From: Candidatus Heimdallarchaeota archaeon
GTDB taxonomy: Archaea; Asgardarchaeota; Heimdallarchaeia; Heimdallarchaeales; Heimdallarchaeaceae
Length of the DNA stretch: 43,319 bases
Direction of reading: 5' to 3'
NCBI GenBank assembly: GCA_030607575.1
Contig: JAUWJS010000008.1
Coordinates: 1 to 43,319, forward strand
The notes beneath the pieces are model-generated. The model had not been told where the DNA came from. It ran no database searches and saw only the letters and a program-made list of their open reading frames with translations. A program made the position numbers and the translations under genes. This document shows positions 24,558 to 32,848 of this stretch, in pieces. The stretch's first letter is position 1. Each line of letters begins with the position of its first letter.

Positions 24558-24860
24558 TTGTTTTCACATCCATCTATTGAAATTAGGAACGATAAACTCT
24601 TTTTATCAGTTAGAGTTCATCCCAAATCTTCAGTAAATAGGATTGATGTTTCTGATTTTTCTATAGATGTCTATGTTAAGGAAATAGCAGATAAAGGTAA
24701 AGCAAATAGATCAGTATTAAGTTATTTAGCTAAAACATACAAAATTCCCTCCTCTTCTATTTCTATCTCTCGAGGGTTAAAGTCAAGAAATAAAATAGTT
24801 GTAATAAAGGATCAGAATAATGACTTACTTCTGAAAAAAATAATTGGAAAGCATATTTAG
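24558..24860 (+). CDS. DUF167 (YggU/UPF0235) family protein
   Basis: A 100-aa protein with the DUF167 pattern: a strand block LFLSVRVHPKSSVNRI, then IDVYVKEIADKGKANRSVLSYLAKTYKI, where GKAN is the family hallmark, then SISISRGLKSRNKIVVI. The function of this widespread small family is not established. No ATG is available; the first usable codon is TTG 24558, just after the profilin-like stop, so it is probably cotranscribed with that gene. Its last 4 bp overlap the convergent gene at 24857. Confidence 0.85.
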   Translation: MFSHPSIEIRNDKLFLSVRVHPKSSVNRIDVSDFSIDVYVKEIADKGKANRSVLSYLAKTYKIPSSSISISRGLKSRNKIVVIKDQNNDLLLKKIIGKHI

Positions 24861-25423
24861 AGTTTCATCTTTTCAAATGCTCGGAGCAATTCATTTCTTT
24901 CATTAAACCGATTTTGTACGCTGCTACTCAGATTCATAAGAGCTGTGATATTATTTTCTACTGTATCCAACATCATCTCTTCTAGGTTGACTTTTACATC
25001 TACTATTTTGTCTTTAAATTCTTCAGCATTATCCAAAATATCTATTTCTAGCAAGTAGAGGATAGACAAATCAATTCCATGTTCTCCTTCAACTTCTTTT
25101 ACATCAAAAAATGTGCTATACCTATAATCTGTATTTGCTGTTTCTTTTCTCATATCTGAAACGATTTTCATAACTATTCCTGCTGGACCCCAACTTGTTA
25201 ATAGTTGTGAATGGATTAGAAGTTCATGCACTTGACTCATCATATCTCCAGTTTCCCTCATTAGTTTAAGTAATTTTGTTCTGAAAGCTACATCAGAATC
25301 TCTTCTTACTTCTAATTCCTTGTATCCATGATAATTTTCAATGTTTGCACTAAGAATTTTTAGAGCCTCACTGGGTCTCTTTGAAATTTCTTCTTCAGTC
25401 AAATTCTTTTTCTTGCCGAACAT
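24857..25423 (-). CDS. Small mostly helical protein of unknown function, MFGKKK start
   Basis: A 188-aa protein, almost entirely helical by pattern, starting MFGKKKNLTEEEI. It has amphipathic stretches (VAFRTKLLKLMRETGDMMSQVHELL; VNLEEMMLDTVENNITALMNL) and an N-terminal basic patch. I do not recognise the family. It does not show the basic N-terminal helix pair and MIM ending expected for ESCRT-III/CdvB proteins, so I do not call it one. It is the last gene of a three-gene minus-strand operon, 22 bp after the DNA ligase. Confidence 0.65.
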   Translation of the reverse strand: MFGKKKNLTEEEISKRPSEALKILSANIENYHGYKELEVRRDSDVAFRTKLLKLMRETGDMMSQVHELLIHSQLLTSWGPAGIVMKIVSDMRKETANTDYRYSTFFDVKEVEGEHGIDLSILYLLEIDILDNAEEFKDKIVDVKVNLEEMMLDTVENNITALMNLSSSVQNRFNERNELLRAFEKMKL

Positions 25424-25445
25424 ATACTTTCACATGTAGTTTACT

Positions 25446-27209
25446 CTATTGCTTTAAATATATTGTGCGTATTTCATCATTTGTAGTGGCTTGTTCTGGA
25501 GCTTTGTCATATACAGTCCTTCCTGTAAATCTAGGAAATCTTAACGCCAAACCGTCCATGTCATTTTCTAATAACCCTCTTGAACATGTGTGCATTTGAC
25601 TTCTGGTTATTTCATCTCCTGTTACCTCAATAACTATCTTAGGGTCAAACCAGATACTGCTTTCAATGTCACTTTGATATTCTTTAGGTTTCCCACTTTC
25701 AAGAGGTTTGAGTTCTTTAAAGAAAAATGCAAGATCCTCATCAGAGAATCCTGTTCCAATTTTAGTAAACGTTTGATAGACGCCCTCAATCTGATCATAA
25801 CACCCTAGTAGGAATGTTCCATATTTTCCTGCACGTTTTCCCTTTCCATATTCTGCTCCAAGTATCACTAAATCAAAAGAATCAGATAATTTTGCATCGT
25901 ATCCTGCCTTATATTTTACCCAATTCCAACCCCGAGCTCCAGCTTGATACACCGAATCTTTTCCAATACTTTTCCCCATAATTCCTTCACAACTATCTTG
26001 GAGTGCTTGATGGAAGAAATTATCTATTTCATCTGAGTTGTCAGCAATTGTTTGATGGGAAAACTTGACGTTATTAGTTTCTCTAACCATATTCTGTAGA
26101 TTCTCTCTCCTTTCAATATAACTAAAGTCTAATCTAGAAGTGTTATTACTGAAGAGAACATCAAAAAGAATAACTCTAACAGGAATTTCTCGTATCTTTT
26201 GATCTATATCATGTTTTCTTTTTCTCTGGGAAACATACTGAAAAGGTAAAATAGCTTCTTTTTCGTGGTCATATGCAACTATTTCTCCTTCTATAATAAA
26301 CTCCTTTTCTAGAGAAGCATTGTTAATGAAATCAATTACATCAGGAAATTGTTTTGTTATATTTTCAGTACTTCTTGAAAACAATTTCACTTTATTCTCT
26401 TTTTTGTGAATTTGAACTCTTAAGCCATCATATTTATACTCTAGAGCGCATTTTCCATTGAACCTTTCAAGTAATTCTTCTGAGCTTGATACTCTTTGTG
26501 CTAGCATTACTTTAATAGGACTGAATACCTTAACTTCAATTTCCTTGACAGCATCAAGACCCTCTTTATACAGAACAGATGAAACATAATCTATATCTGA
26601 ACATTTGTTGTAAGCTCTTTCCAAAAACAGCTTATTTTCTCTTGATCCAGTTTTCGCCTTTGAAAGCGCTTCAAGCAATAATTGTACTGCAACACCTGTT
26701 CTCAAATTTCCTGCAACCAATCTAGAGATGTATCTTGCTTCCAGAGATGTAACTTTAGATAATAAACCAGATAGGATTCTAATTTTCTTATCTACTGAAC
26801 CTTCACCAGAAGTTTGAGAAATTGTATCAAGAATTTTCCAAACATCCACCACATCATATTCTTCAGTCTCTGGAAGATTTGTGAAAGCTAATAGTGTCGA
26901 TTGTGATTTACTATCTAGAAGCTTGTGTGCTGTTTTGCCTAAATCTCCTATTTCTTCAAAAAAACTTAGAATATTTTTCTCACTCTTACCGGTTGCTAAA
27001 GCTAGAGCTTTGATTGCCATTTTTTCTGCAAGCATTAATTCGATTCCAACAAAATCTGGATAAAGCTTACCTAGAGTTAAGAGAGAAATTTTACCTATTT
27101 CACCCCCATCTGATTTGGATAAAGTATTAGCTAAGATATCAACCATTTCTAGTTTCTTTTGTGTATTCTCTAATTTAAAATAACACTCACATAAATCTTT
27201 AAACCTCAC
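25446..27209 (-). CDS. lig: ATP-dependent DNA ligase, archaeal LIG1-like
   Basis: Seals nicks in replication and repair by an AMP-lysine intermediate. At 587 aa it has the usual archaeal size. An N-terminal DNA-binding domain spans ~1-225. The nucleotidyltransferase domain carries motif I EYKYDGLRVQ (Lys259), EFIIEGEIVAYD (motif III), EGIMGKSIGKDSVY (motif IV region) and WVKYKAGY (motif V). The OB domain follows with FDLVILGAEYGKGKRAG. It starts with GTG 27209 (VRFKDLCECYFKLE), fitting the M-R-[YF] opening of archaeal relatives; no in-frame ATG is near. It sits 16 bp after the GIFT-like gene and is followed by a small helical protein, so it is the middle gene of an operon. Confidence 0.95.
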   Translation of the reverse strand: MRFKDLCECYFKLENTQKKLEMVDILANTLSKSDGGEIGKISLLTLGKLYPDFVGIELMLAEKMAIKALALATGKSEKNILSFFEEIGDLGKTAHKLLDSKSQSTLLAFTNLPETEEYDVVDVWKILDTISQTSGEGSVDKKIRILSGLLSKVTSLEARYISRLVAGNLRTGVAVQLLLEALSKAKTGSRENKLFLERAYNKCSDIDYVSSVLYKEGLDAVKEIEVKVFSPIKVMLAQRVSSSEELLERFNGKCALEYKYDGLRVQIHKKENKVKLFSRSTENITKQFPDVIDFINNASLEKEFIIEGEIVAYDHEKEAILPFQYVSQRKRKHDIDQKIREIPVRVILFDVLFSNNTSRLDFSYIERRENLQNMVRETNNVKFSHQTIADNSDEIDNFFHQALQDSCEGIMGKSIGKDSVYQAGARGWNWVKYKAGYDAKLSDSFDLVILGAEYGKGKRAGKYGTFLLGCYDQIEGVYQTFTKIGTGFSDEDLAFFFKELKPLESGKPKEYQSDIESSIWFDPKIVIEVTGDEITRSQMHTCSRGLLENDMDGLALRFPRFTGRTVYDKAPEQATTNDEIRTIYLKQ

Positions 27210-27225
27210 CTTTATCAGACCTAAG

Positions 27226-28617
27226 TTATCTTTTCTTGCCTTTTTGCTCTTTCATTTCCAGAACAATTTCACTAATCAAATGAATAAGATTTGCACTTAA
27301 AACATCAAGACTATTTTTAAGTTCTCGAACAGCTTGAGTAAGATCATCAATCTTTTGCATTTGTTCTGCAGGTTGAACTTTCTGCACTTCTGTATCTACT
27401 TGTAACTCTTGATCAAAAATCATGAGATCTTTCTCAAATTGATCCATTTCAGGAGTTCTAGGTTCTGGTATTGAAGTAATGTCACCTTTAATTACAGATT
27501 TAGCAGTTTTCTTGCGTTTTTCCTTCTTACTTTTATCGCGTTCTTCTTTTTCACGAATTCTTTCCAAATAAGGTAGGATTTGTGCGTAATCAACTCCTTC
27601 TCTGCGAGCCATATCTGTCAAGAGAATGTCACGATATCCAGGATCTTCGATTTTCAATTCATCTATATCTTTCTCTAATTCCTGAATTATTGCAATTGCT
27701 TCGTAAACATTTTTGTGAGGAGTTTTTACTTCTGGTTCTCTTTCAACAGTTTTTGTGTCTCTAACTTCTTCTTTTAATGATTTCATAGCTTTTATAACTT
27801 CAGCCTTGACTGTATCGGTTTCTCCTTCAGAGAGAACTTCCTTAACCATATCAAGTTTACTCACAGATTCAAAAGATTTTTCTATAGTTTTTTCTTTGAT
27901 ATCTATATCTTCTTCAGCTTCTTCTGCAAGTTCTTCATCTTGTTTTGTAAATGTTGGGGGAACTGATACATATTTAAATAGGTTTTTAGCAAAATTGGAA
28001 TTATCTCTTAATTCAATTCCTGATTTGGAATCAGATAACAAAAGGTATGAACCACATACAAAAACTGTTCCTAAACCATAAGAAGATATACACATAACAG
28101 CAGAACTAGGTGGATCGCTTGTTTTTTTTGTCCTAACTAGTTCCTCTACTCCTTCTTTGAGATGCAAGGAGCAACTGGAAACCATTGTTATTTCACTAAG
28201 ACCTTCAGTAATTGGGTGATTATAGAATTTTGAAACAATTACATTGCTTTCTAATTCTAAATCAAAGCTATGGTAATCAAAAATTTGATTAGCTACAATT
28301 TCTACATTAAAATGTTTGAGCAGTGTGTTCAGATTAGTATTTAATCCCTTATCTCCTCCTGCATTAGAGAAAATTGCTAGTGCTCCACCCTCATCAACAA
28401 ATCTTAGCAATGCTTTAACTTCATGCCCCATAATCTTTGAACCATCAGGACACAAGAAGACAAAGATGTCAAATTTGGAAATGTTTGAATATTTTATAGG
28501 ATATGAATCATGTTTACTTATTTCATGTCCTTCTCCTTCAAGTATGTTTGCTAGTTTCTGAAAATTCTCAAAAATTTTTCCTCTCTCTTTTTGAGTTTCA
28601 TCGAAAAGTATTTTCAT
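27226..28617 (-). CDS. GIFT-domain-like protein (IFT52/GldG-type N-terminus) with charged C-terminal region
   Basis: A 463-aa soluble protein. Residues 1-~225 resemble the GIFT domain found in the intraflagellar-transport protein IFT52 and in bacterial GldG-like proteins: ILFDETQKERG at the start, ALLRFVDEGGALAIFSNAGG, LNTNLNTLLKHFNVEI, and GTVFVCGSYLLLSD before the domain end. IFT52 has a matching D-x-GG, then DTNINFLLEEYGI, then a G-S-x-x-x-x-S-D segment. The remainder (~230-463) is acidic and basic, with long helices (IQELEKDIDELKIEDPGYRD, LPYLERIREKEERDKSKKEKR) and a C-terminal helix ending in KGKKR. The start is ATG 28617. It leads an operon with DNA ligase and a small helical protein. 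Identity by eye only; a related class I glutaminase-like fold is the alternative. Confidence 0.6.
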   Translation of the reverse strand: MKILFDETQKERGKIFENFQKLANILEGEGHEISKHDSYPIKYSNISKFDIFVFLCPDGSKIMGHEVKALLRFVDEGGALAIFSNAGGDKGLNTNLNTLLKHFNVEIVANQIFDYHSFDLELESNVIVSKFYNHPITEGLSEITMVSSCSLHLKEGVEELVRTKKTSDPPSSAVMCISSYGLGTVFVCGSYLLLSDSKSGIELRDNSNFAKNLFKYVSVPPTFTKQDEELAEEAEEDIDIKEKTIEKSFESVSKLDMVKEVLSEGETDTVKAEVIKAMKSLKEEVRDTKTVEREPEVKTPHKNVYEAIAIIQELEKDIDELKIEDPGYRDILLTDMARREGVDYAQILPYLERIREKEERDKSKKEKRKKTAKSVIKGDITSIPEPRTPEMDQFEKDLMIFDQELQVDTEVQKVQPAEQMQKIDDLTQAVRELKNSLDVLSANLIHLISEIVLEMKEQKGKKR

Positions 28618-28818
28618 TTATTCACCCAATTTATTCTTATTGCCTTAGAGACGTATCTGAGTACATTAACCTTATTTAACTATATTTACTGCTTAATAAA
28701 TAAAAGGTTGCTGTTGGTATTTTTATGCGAAAAAAAAATATTTGTTTAGTGAAAAATTGTCTTTTTATGCAGTAAAGGATAAAAAGGACTAAAAAAATAA
28801 TACCTATCCGGTGAATTT
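28618..28818. promoter_or_regulatory. AT-rich divergent promoter region
   Basis: A 201-bp gap between two divergent operons (GIFT-like/ligase and the MinD-like gene). It is very AT-rich with several A/T boxes, so both promoters are probably here, but I cannot choose one box. GGTGA at 28810-28814 is the ribosome binding site of the plus-strand gene. No RNA gene or ORF of note is seen. Confidence 0.4.
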
Positions 28819-29673
28819 ATGTCTAGTAGTGATTTTGGAAAACTTAAGGAAATGGCTTCAGCCAGATTGGACATAGTAATTCTTCATTCTCAAAAAGGTG
28901 GACCAGGTAAAACAACTCTATCATGTAATATGGCACATGAACTTGCTAAAAGAGGGAATAAAACCATTTTAATAGACTTAGATATAGCACAACCAACAAT
29001 TCAGCACATCTTTAAAATTCCAGATAAGAAGATCAAACATACCATAAATGATATTCTTATGGGAAAAAAGAAAGTCAGTGAAGATGTAGTTCTTAAGACA
29101 AAGTATCCTAATTTGCATCTAATTGTTGCAAAGGAAAATGTCGAGTATGGTGAAGGTTTGCTTTCACTTCTTGAAGACATTCAACAGTATTCTTTCTTTG
29201 CTCTACATGAAATGACCAAATTTCTCAAAAGAATGGGATTTAGATACGTTGTTTATGATTTAGCTCCTGGTTACAGAATGGAGTCAGTTAATGCTGCGGC
29301 TATAGCAGATGCTAGAATTTTTGTAATCAGACCTTCCACTTTCAGCTTTGAAGGAGCAAAACAGATGTTAAGAGACATCTACAAAAAATTAGACATAAGA
29401 TCTCTTAGCTTCTTCGTATTTAATCAATTACCCCCAAAATTGAAAGATGAAAGTCAGAAATTATTGGAAGATTGGAAAGACGAACTTATAAAAATCTATA
29501 AACCAGATAAAATCACTTTTCTAGATTTCTTGCCAATATCATTCGATGTCATGGAACAGGGGATAAAAGGAGAGTATATCTTTCCTGAAGATTCAATTCT
29601 TTATGAAAAGCTATCTGAAATGGTAGACAAAGTAATTCAAAATATAGACGAAATGAAGAAAAATAGGGCTTAA
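28819..29673 (+). CDS. MinD/ParA-family P-loop ATPase
   Basis: A 284-aa deviant-Walker ATPase. The P-loop is HSQKGGPGKTTLS, with signature Lys26 and Lys31. Switch regions are LIDLDIAQPT and VVYDLAPGYRMESVNAAAIADARIFV. A C-terminal helix (IFPEDSILYEKLSEMVDKVIQ) could be membrane- or partner-binding but is not a clear MinD membrane-targeting sequence. Members position proteins or DNA, or load metal clusters. No ParB, MinC or iron-sulfur scaffold lies next to it, so the role is open. The ATG is preceded by GGTGA at 4 nt. The next two genes on the strand encode paired zinc-ribbon membrane proteins. Confidence 0.88.
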   Translation: MSSSDFGKLKEMASARLDIVILHSQKGGPGKTTLSCNMAHELAKRGNKTILIDLDIAQPTIQHIFKIPDKKIKHTINDILMGKKKVSEDVVLKTKYPNLHLIVAKENVEYGEGLLSLLEDIQQYSFFALHEMTKFLKRMGFRYVVYDLAPGYRMESVNAAAIADARIFVIRPSTFSFEGAKQMLRDIYKKLDIRSLSFFVFNQLPPKLKDESQKLLEDWKDELIKIYKPDKITFLDFLPISFDVMEQGIKGEYIFPEDSILYEKLSEMVDKVIQNIDEMKKNRA

Positions 29674-29745
29674 TCTTGAGAAAATATCTAAAATTTCGCG
29701 ATTCTTATATGAAATTTTATAATAGCTAAAGTAAACTGTAGTATT

Positions 29746-30729
29746 ATGAGCCTAATCAAGAAATTTCAATGTCCTCATTGCAATGCTCCGATGGATGTTA
29801 ATCCTGAGGACGCAATCTTTAACTGTGTATCTTGTGGACAAGCAGTTCTAGCGGATGGATCTAAATTTGATAATCATCACATCCTAAGGAATACGCTCAA
29901 CCAGAAAAAAATACACAATATTGTGAAGGAGTTTATTAGGAAAAAAGGGTTCATGAGGGGAATTAAAGGTTACAAGATTACAAACATTACCCCAACATTG
30001 ATGCCTTTTTGGGTTGTAACTTCTGATGCGTATACCCATTTTGTAGGATACCTCAGATATACAGAAACAAGAACTAGAACAGTAGGTACTGGAAAAAATA
30101 GACGAACGGTAACTGAAAGCGTTACAGTCTACAGACCAATCGACAGAGAAATAAGAGAAAAGCGTGCAGATGTTTTACTTGGGAGGAGAGGAAGTTCTAT
30201 TTTTGGATATGATAGAATAAAAGATATCGTGAGAGCAGAGTTTCCAAATGCAGTTCCATTTAACCATGATCAATTACTGGCTGATGAGAAAGAATTTAAC
30301 TATCTTTCATCAGAAATAGATTTAGAAGCAGCAAATCAGCTAGGTAAAACTATTGTTTTTGACAATCATAGAGCTCAAGCAGAGAGAGCGTGCACTAAAG
30401 TTTTCGACTGCGCTACACAATTAACTTACACTGGTACTTATTTCTTACATGCTCCAGTTTGGCAGATAGAATATGAGTTCAAAGGAGAAACCTACAGAAT
30501 GGCTATTTTAGGTAGTTCTGGGAAAATAATAATAGGAGAAATTCCCGTTACAACAGTTTTCAGAATTATTTTTCTCTCGCTAACTGTACTAATTCTAGGA
30601 GGAGCTGGAGTTTTGAGTTACTTCTTCCAAACTTTAGTTTATGTGCCAATAATAGCGGGAATTGTTGCAGCAGCGGTAGGATTCTTCACGCTTAAGAATA
30701 CCTTCAAACCTAAATCGGTGGTTGACTAA
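29746..30729 (+). CDS. Zinc-ribbon membrane protein, first of a paralogous pair
   Basis: A 327-aa protein. Residues 9-32 form a rubredoxin-like zinc ribbon (CPHCNAP and CVSCGQA). A soluble middle domain of about 230 residues contains LMPFWVVTSDAY, TETRTRTVGTGKNRR, and DREIREKRADVLLGRRGSSIFGYDRI. Two transmembrane helices close the protein (~268-290 and ~295-317). The same layout recurs in the next gene, so the two are paralogs. The R/T-rich hairpin after a W-V-V-T-S-D-A-Y strand resembles bacterial zinc-ribbon proteins of unknown role. The start is ATG 29746, 72 bp after the MinD-like gene. Confidence 0.7.
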   Translation: MSLIKKFQCPHCNAPMDVNPEDAIFNCVSCGQAVLADGSKFDNHHILRNTLNQKKIHNIVKEFIRKKGFMRGIKGYKITNITPTLMPFWVVTSDAYTHFVGYLRYTETRTRTVGTGKNRRTVTESVTVYRPIDREIREKRADVLLGRRGSSIFGYDRIKDIVRAEFPNAVPFNHDQLLADEKEFNYLSSEIDLEAANQLGKTIVFDNHRAQAERACTKVFDCATQLTYTGTYFLHAPVWQIEYEFKGETYRMAILGSSGKIIIGEIPVTTVFRIIFLSLTVLILGGAGVLSYFFQTLVYVPIIAGIVAAAVGFFTLKNTFKPKSVVD

Positions 30730-30730
30730 A

Positions 30731-31717
30731 ATGAATGTAAGATCAATAATGTGCCCAAATTGTGCTGCTCCTTTAGAATTAGAAGCTACACAATCTCATG
30801 TTACATGTCCATATTGTTCTGTAACAAGTGAACTGAAGAAAGTAACTGATCTGATTGAACATTATATGTTACCTGTTGTTTATGATGTTGAGCAAATTAG
30901 AACTGAACTTGTAGGTGACATACTTAAATATCCAGGTGCTCCTGAAGATTTGCATAAATCATTAAAAATTACTAAATTGGACTTAAAATTTTACCCCTAT
31001 TTCATTGTAACCGTTCACCTTCGAACAGAATACAAAGGAAATGGTGAATATGCTACATTTAGCAATCGATACAAATCCGGATATAGACATATCAGTACTC
31101 ATCTGAAACCTGAACAAGGAGTATTTGATGATACTAGAGAGTTCATAATATATGCAGCTGAAGATGCAATACATGATTTAATCAACTTTGAAATATCCAC
31201 AAGAGGTAAAAGGTACTTCCAAGCACTCGAGGCGGAGAAAGTTAAGGCAGATGTAGTTCCTAGTATTTTCGATTTAGATCAAGCTAAGAATGAAGCTACA
31301 CACTCAATGAGAGAAATCCATAAAGGACTGATGCTCAAAGAATTAGCTCAAATTCTTGAAGTTAGAGATCAACCAGAAATAAAAGGTGTATATTTGTTAC
31401 ACATTCCATTTTATTTCATTGAATTTGAAGCAGCGGGAAATAAGCATAATGCTATATTAGATGGAGCAACAGGTAGGACTGTACTAACAGATGTACCTCG
31501 CGAAACATCCTACTGGATACAAGTTGGATTTCTAACTACTATCTTTGCAGCTGTAGGATTAGCAGGAATTTATTTAGCTGTTCAGAGTATTCTATTTTAT
31601 TTTGGAATTTTCGGTGCAATCGCTGGTCTCATTCTTGCTGGTAGAACATTACAACTTGGGCTTAAATCTAGACATAGAGAAACACAAAGGTCAAAGAAAA
31701 GGAGATTCAAGAGATAA
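30731..31717 (+). CDS. Zinc-ribbon membrane protein, second of a paralogous pair
   Basis: About 328 aa, with a layout parallel to the preceding gene: N-terminal zinc ribbon (CPNCAAP and CPYCSV), a middle domain with DLKFYPYFIVTVHLRTEY, VYLLHIPFYFIEFEAAG and NAILDGATGRT, then two transmembrane helices and a strongly basic tail ending RSKKRRFKR. The paired YLLHIPFYFIEFE here and YFLHAPVWQIEYEF in the first protein show the duplication best. The track starts at TTG 30722, but ATG 30731 one base after the upstream stop codon is more natural and implies translational coupling. They probably form a heteromeric membrane complex (inference). Confidence 0.72.
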   Translation: MNVRSIMCPNCAAPLELEATQSHVTCPYCSVTSELKKVTDLIEHYMLPVVYDVEQIRTELVGDILKYPGAPEDLHKSLKITKLDLKFYPYFIVTVHLRTEYKGNGEYATFSNRYKSGYRHISTHLKPEQGVFDDTREFIIYAAEDAIHDLINFEISTRGKRYFQALEAEKVKADVVPSIFDLDQAKNEATHSMREIHKGLMLKELAQILEVRDQPEIKGVYLLHIPFYFIEFEAAGNKHNAILDGATGRTVLTDVPRETSYWIQVGFLTTIFAAVGLAGIYLAVQSILFYFGIFGAIAGLILAGRTLQLGLKSRHRETQRSKKRRFKR

Positions 31718-31767
31718 TTTTTCTCTTTTACCTTTTTATTTAAAAGGGGATAGAATATTTAAAAATC

Positions 31768-32508
31768 ATGAGCGATTCCATTCCTATTTTTTTCGATTTT
31801 GGAGGAACTTTAGTTGATACTCTAGAAGTAACTCGTCAAGTTTTCAAAGAAGCTTTAGGAAAAGATTTCCCTAGCACCAAAATTAGACAGATGTACAAAG
31901 ATGTATCGAGAAAAGGACAAAGTATGTCAATGTTTTTCAAATATCCAGTAAATCCTGTTAAACTCTTGATTAAGAAAAATAAATTGGCCTCTCTTCAGAA
32001 AAAAAAATTTATGGAAATAGTTGAATTGTACCCTGAAATGCAAGAAACCTTGTTAAAGATCAAAGAATTAGATGAAAATATTTTACTCATTTTAGTCACA
32101 CAGAATCCACTGATGGAAGACGAAACTGCTTCTAATGTCTTGATGGAGAAACTTTTTGGTAAAGATAATCCCTTTGACCAGCTCTTAGCTGGAGAAGATA
32201 AATTTGAGTTGATTGTTCACAACTTCGACCCAGATGCCATTGCTAGAGGAATTTTTGTTGGTGATTTACCAAATGATGTTTATGTTTCTAAGATGTTAAA
32301 GATTCCTTGTTTTGGGGTAACTTGGGGATATTCAGAAGAAGGGGAGTTAGACACACCATTTATCGTTGATGAAATATTAGAACTCATAGAAATGGTAGAA
32401 GATCACCTAGAAGATTTAAAAGAGGAATTATCAGAAGAGATAGAAGAGGTTGAATTTGAAGAAATAGAATTTGATGAGACTGATGATTTTGAACTAGTTG
32501 ATGAGTAA
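31768..32508 (+). CDS. HAD-superfamily hydrolase with altered motif I and acidic tail
   Basis: A 246-aa HAD-fold protein. Motif I reads FFDFGGTLVDT, so the nucleophile Asp is present but the usual second Asp (D-x-D) is Gly. Motif II is ILVTQNP, and motif IV is FVGDLPNDV with the metal Asp. The D-x-G-G-T form occurs in some natural HAD proteins and can weaken or change phosphatase chemistry. Residues ~205-246 are almost entirely acidic (EELSEEIEEVEFEEIEF), probably disordered. The start is ATG 31768. The gene is followed 7 bp later by the convergent ATP synthase subunit H gene. Confidence 0.82.
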   Translation: MSDSIPIFFDFGGTLVDTLEVTRQVFKEALGKDFPSTKIRQMYKDVSRKGQSMSMFFKYPVNPVKLLIKKNKLASLQKKKFMEIVELYPEMQETLLKIKELDENILLILVTQNPLMEDETASNVLMEKLFGKDNPFDQLLAGEDKFELIVHNFDPDAIARGIFVGDLPNDVYVSKMLKIPCFGVTWGYSEEGELDTPFIVDEILELIEMVEDHLEDLKEELSEEIEEVEFEEIEFDETDDFELVDE

Positions 32509-32515
32509 AAGGAAA

Positions 32516-32848
32516 TTATTCATTGATGTCCAGTATGAATTTTGCAACTTCTTTAGCTACTCTTGAAATTTTATCCTTATTAGTATCTATTAATTCTGCA
32601 GATTCTTTTTCAGCTTTTATTATTAACATCTCGAACTGTTTTGTATCTCTCGCTTCCTCGATTTTCTTTTTGAGTATCTCTCTCGCTTCATGTTTTGCCT
32701 GCTCCAACCTTCTTACTCTATCACTTTGAGCTTTTTCAATTAGAAAAGATGATTCATTATTAGCTTCTGATACAATTTGGTCTGCTTGTCGTTCAGCAAT
32801 CTTTATTTGTTCTATAATCTCTTGTTCTTTTGATGGCAAATATCTCAC
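32516..32848 (-). CDS. atpH: A-type ATP synthase subunit H (peripheral stalk)
   Basis: A 110-aa, almost continuously helical protein with the heptad pattern of the archaeal H/G stalk subunit (IIEQIKIAERQADQIVSEA, RRLEQAKHEAREILKKKIEEA). It pairs with subunit E to form the peripheral stalks that hold the A3B3 head against subunit I. The track start is GTG 32848. However GGTGA at 32849-32845 would serve as a ribosome binding site for TTG 32839 (MPSKEQEII), so the protein may be three residues shorter. Its start overlaps the start of atpC on the other strand, and it is detached from the main ATP synthase operon. Confidence 0.85.
   Translation of the reverse strand: MRYLPSKEQEIIEQIKIAERQADQIVSEANNESSFLIEKAQSDRVRRLEQAKHEAREILKKKIEEARDTKQFEMLIIKAEKESAELIDTNKDKISRVAKEVAKFILDINE

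Noticed and set aside
24433-24636. 67-aa plus-strand ORF overlapping the profilin-like and DUF167 genes
   Set aside because: Out of frame with both, low-complexity hydrophobic ending, no pattern of its own.
24857-25423. ESCRT-III (CdvB/CHMP) identity
   Set aside because: Only the MFGKKK start and helical content suggest it; the basic N-terminal helix pair and C-terminal MIM-type motif are not seen.
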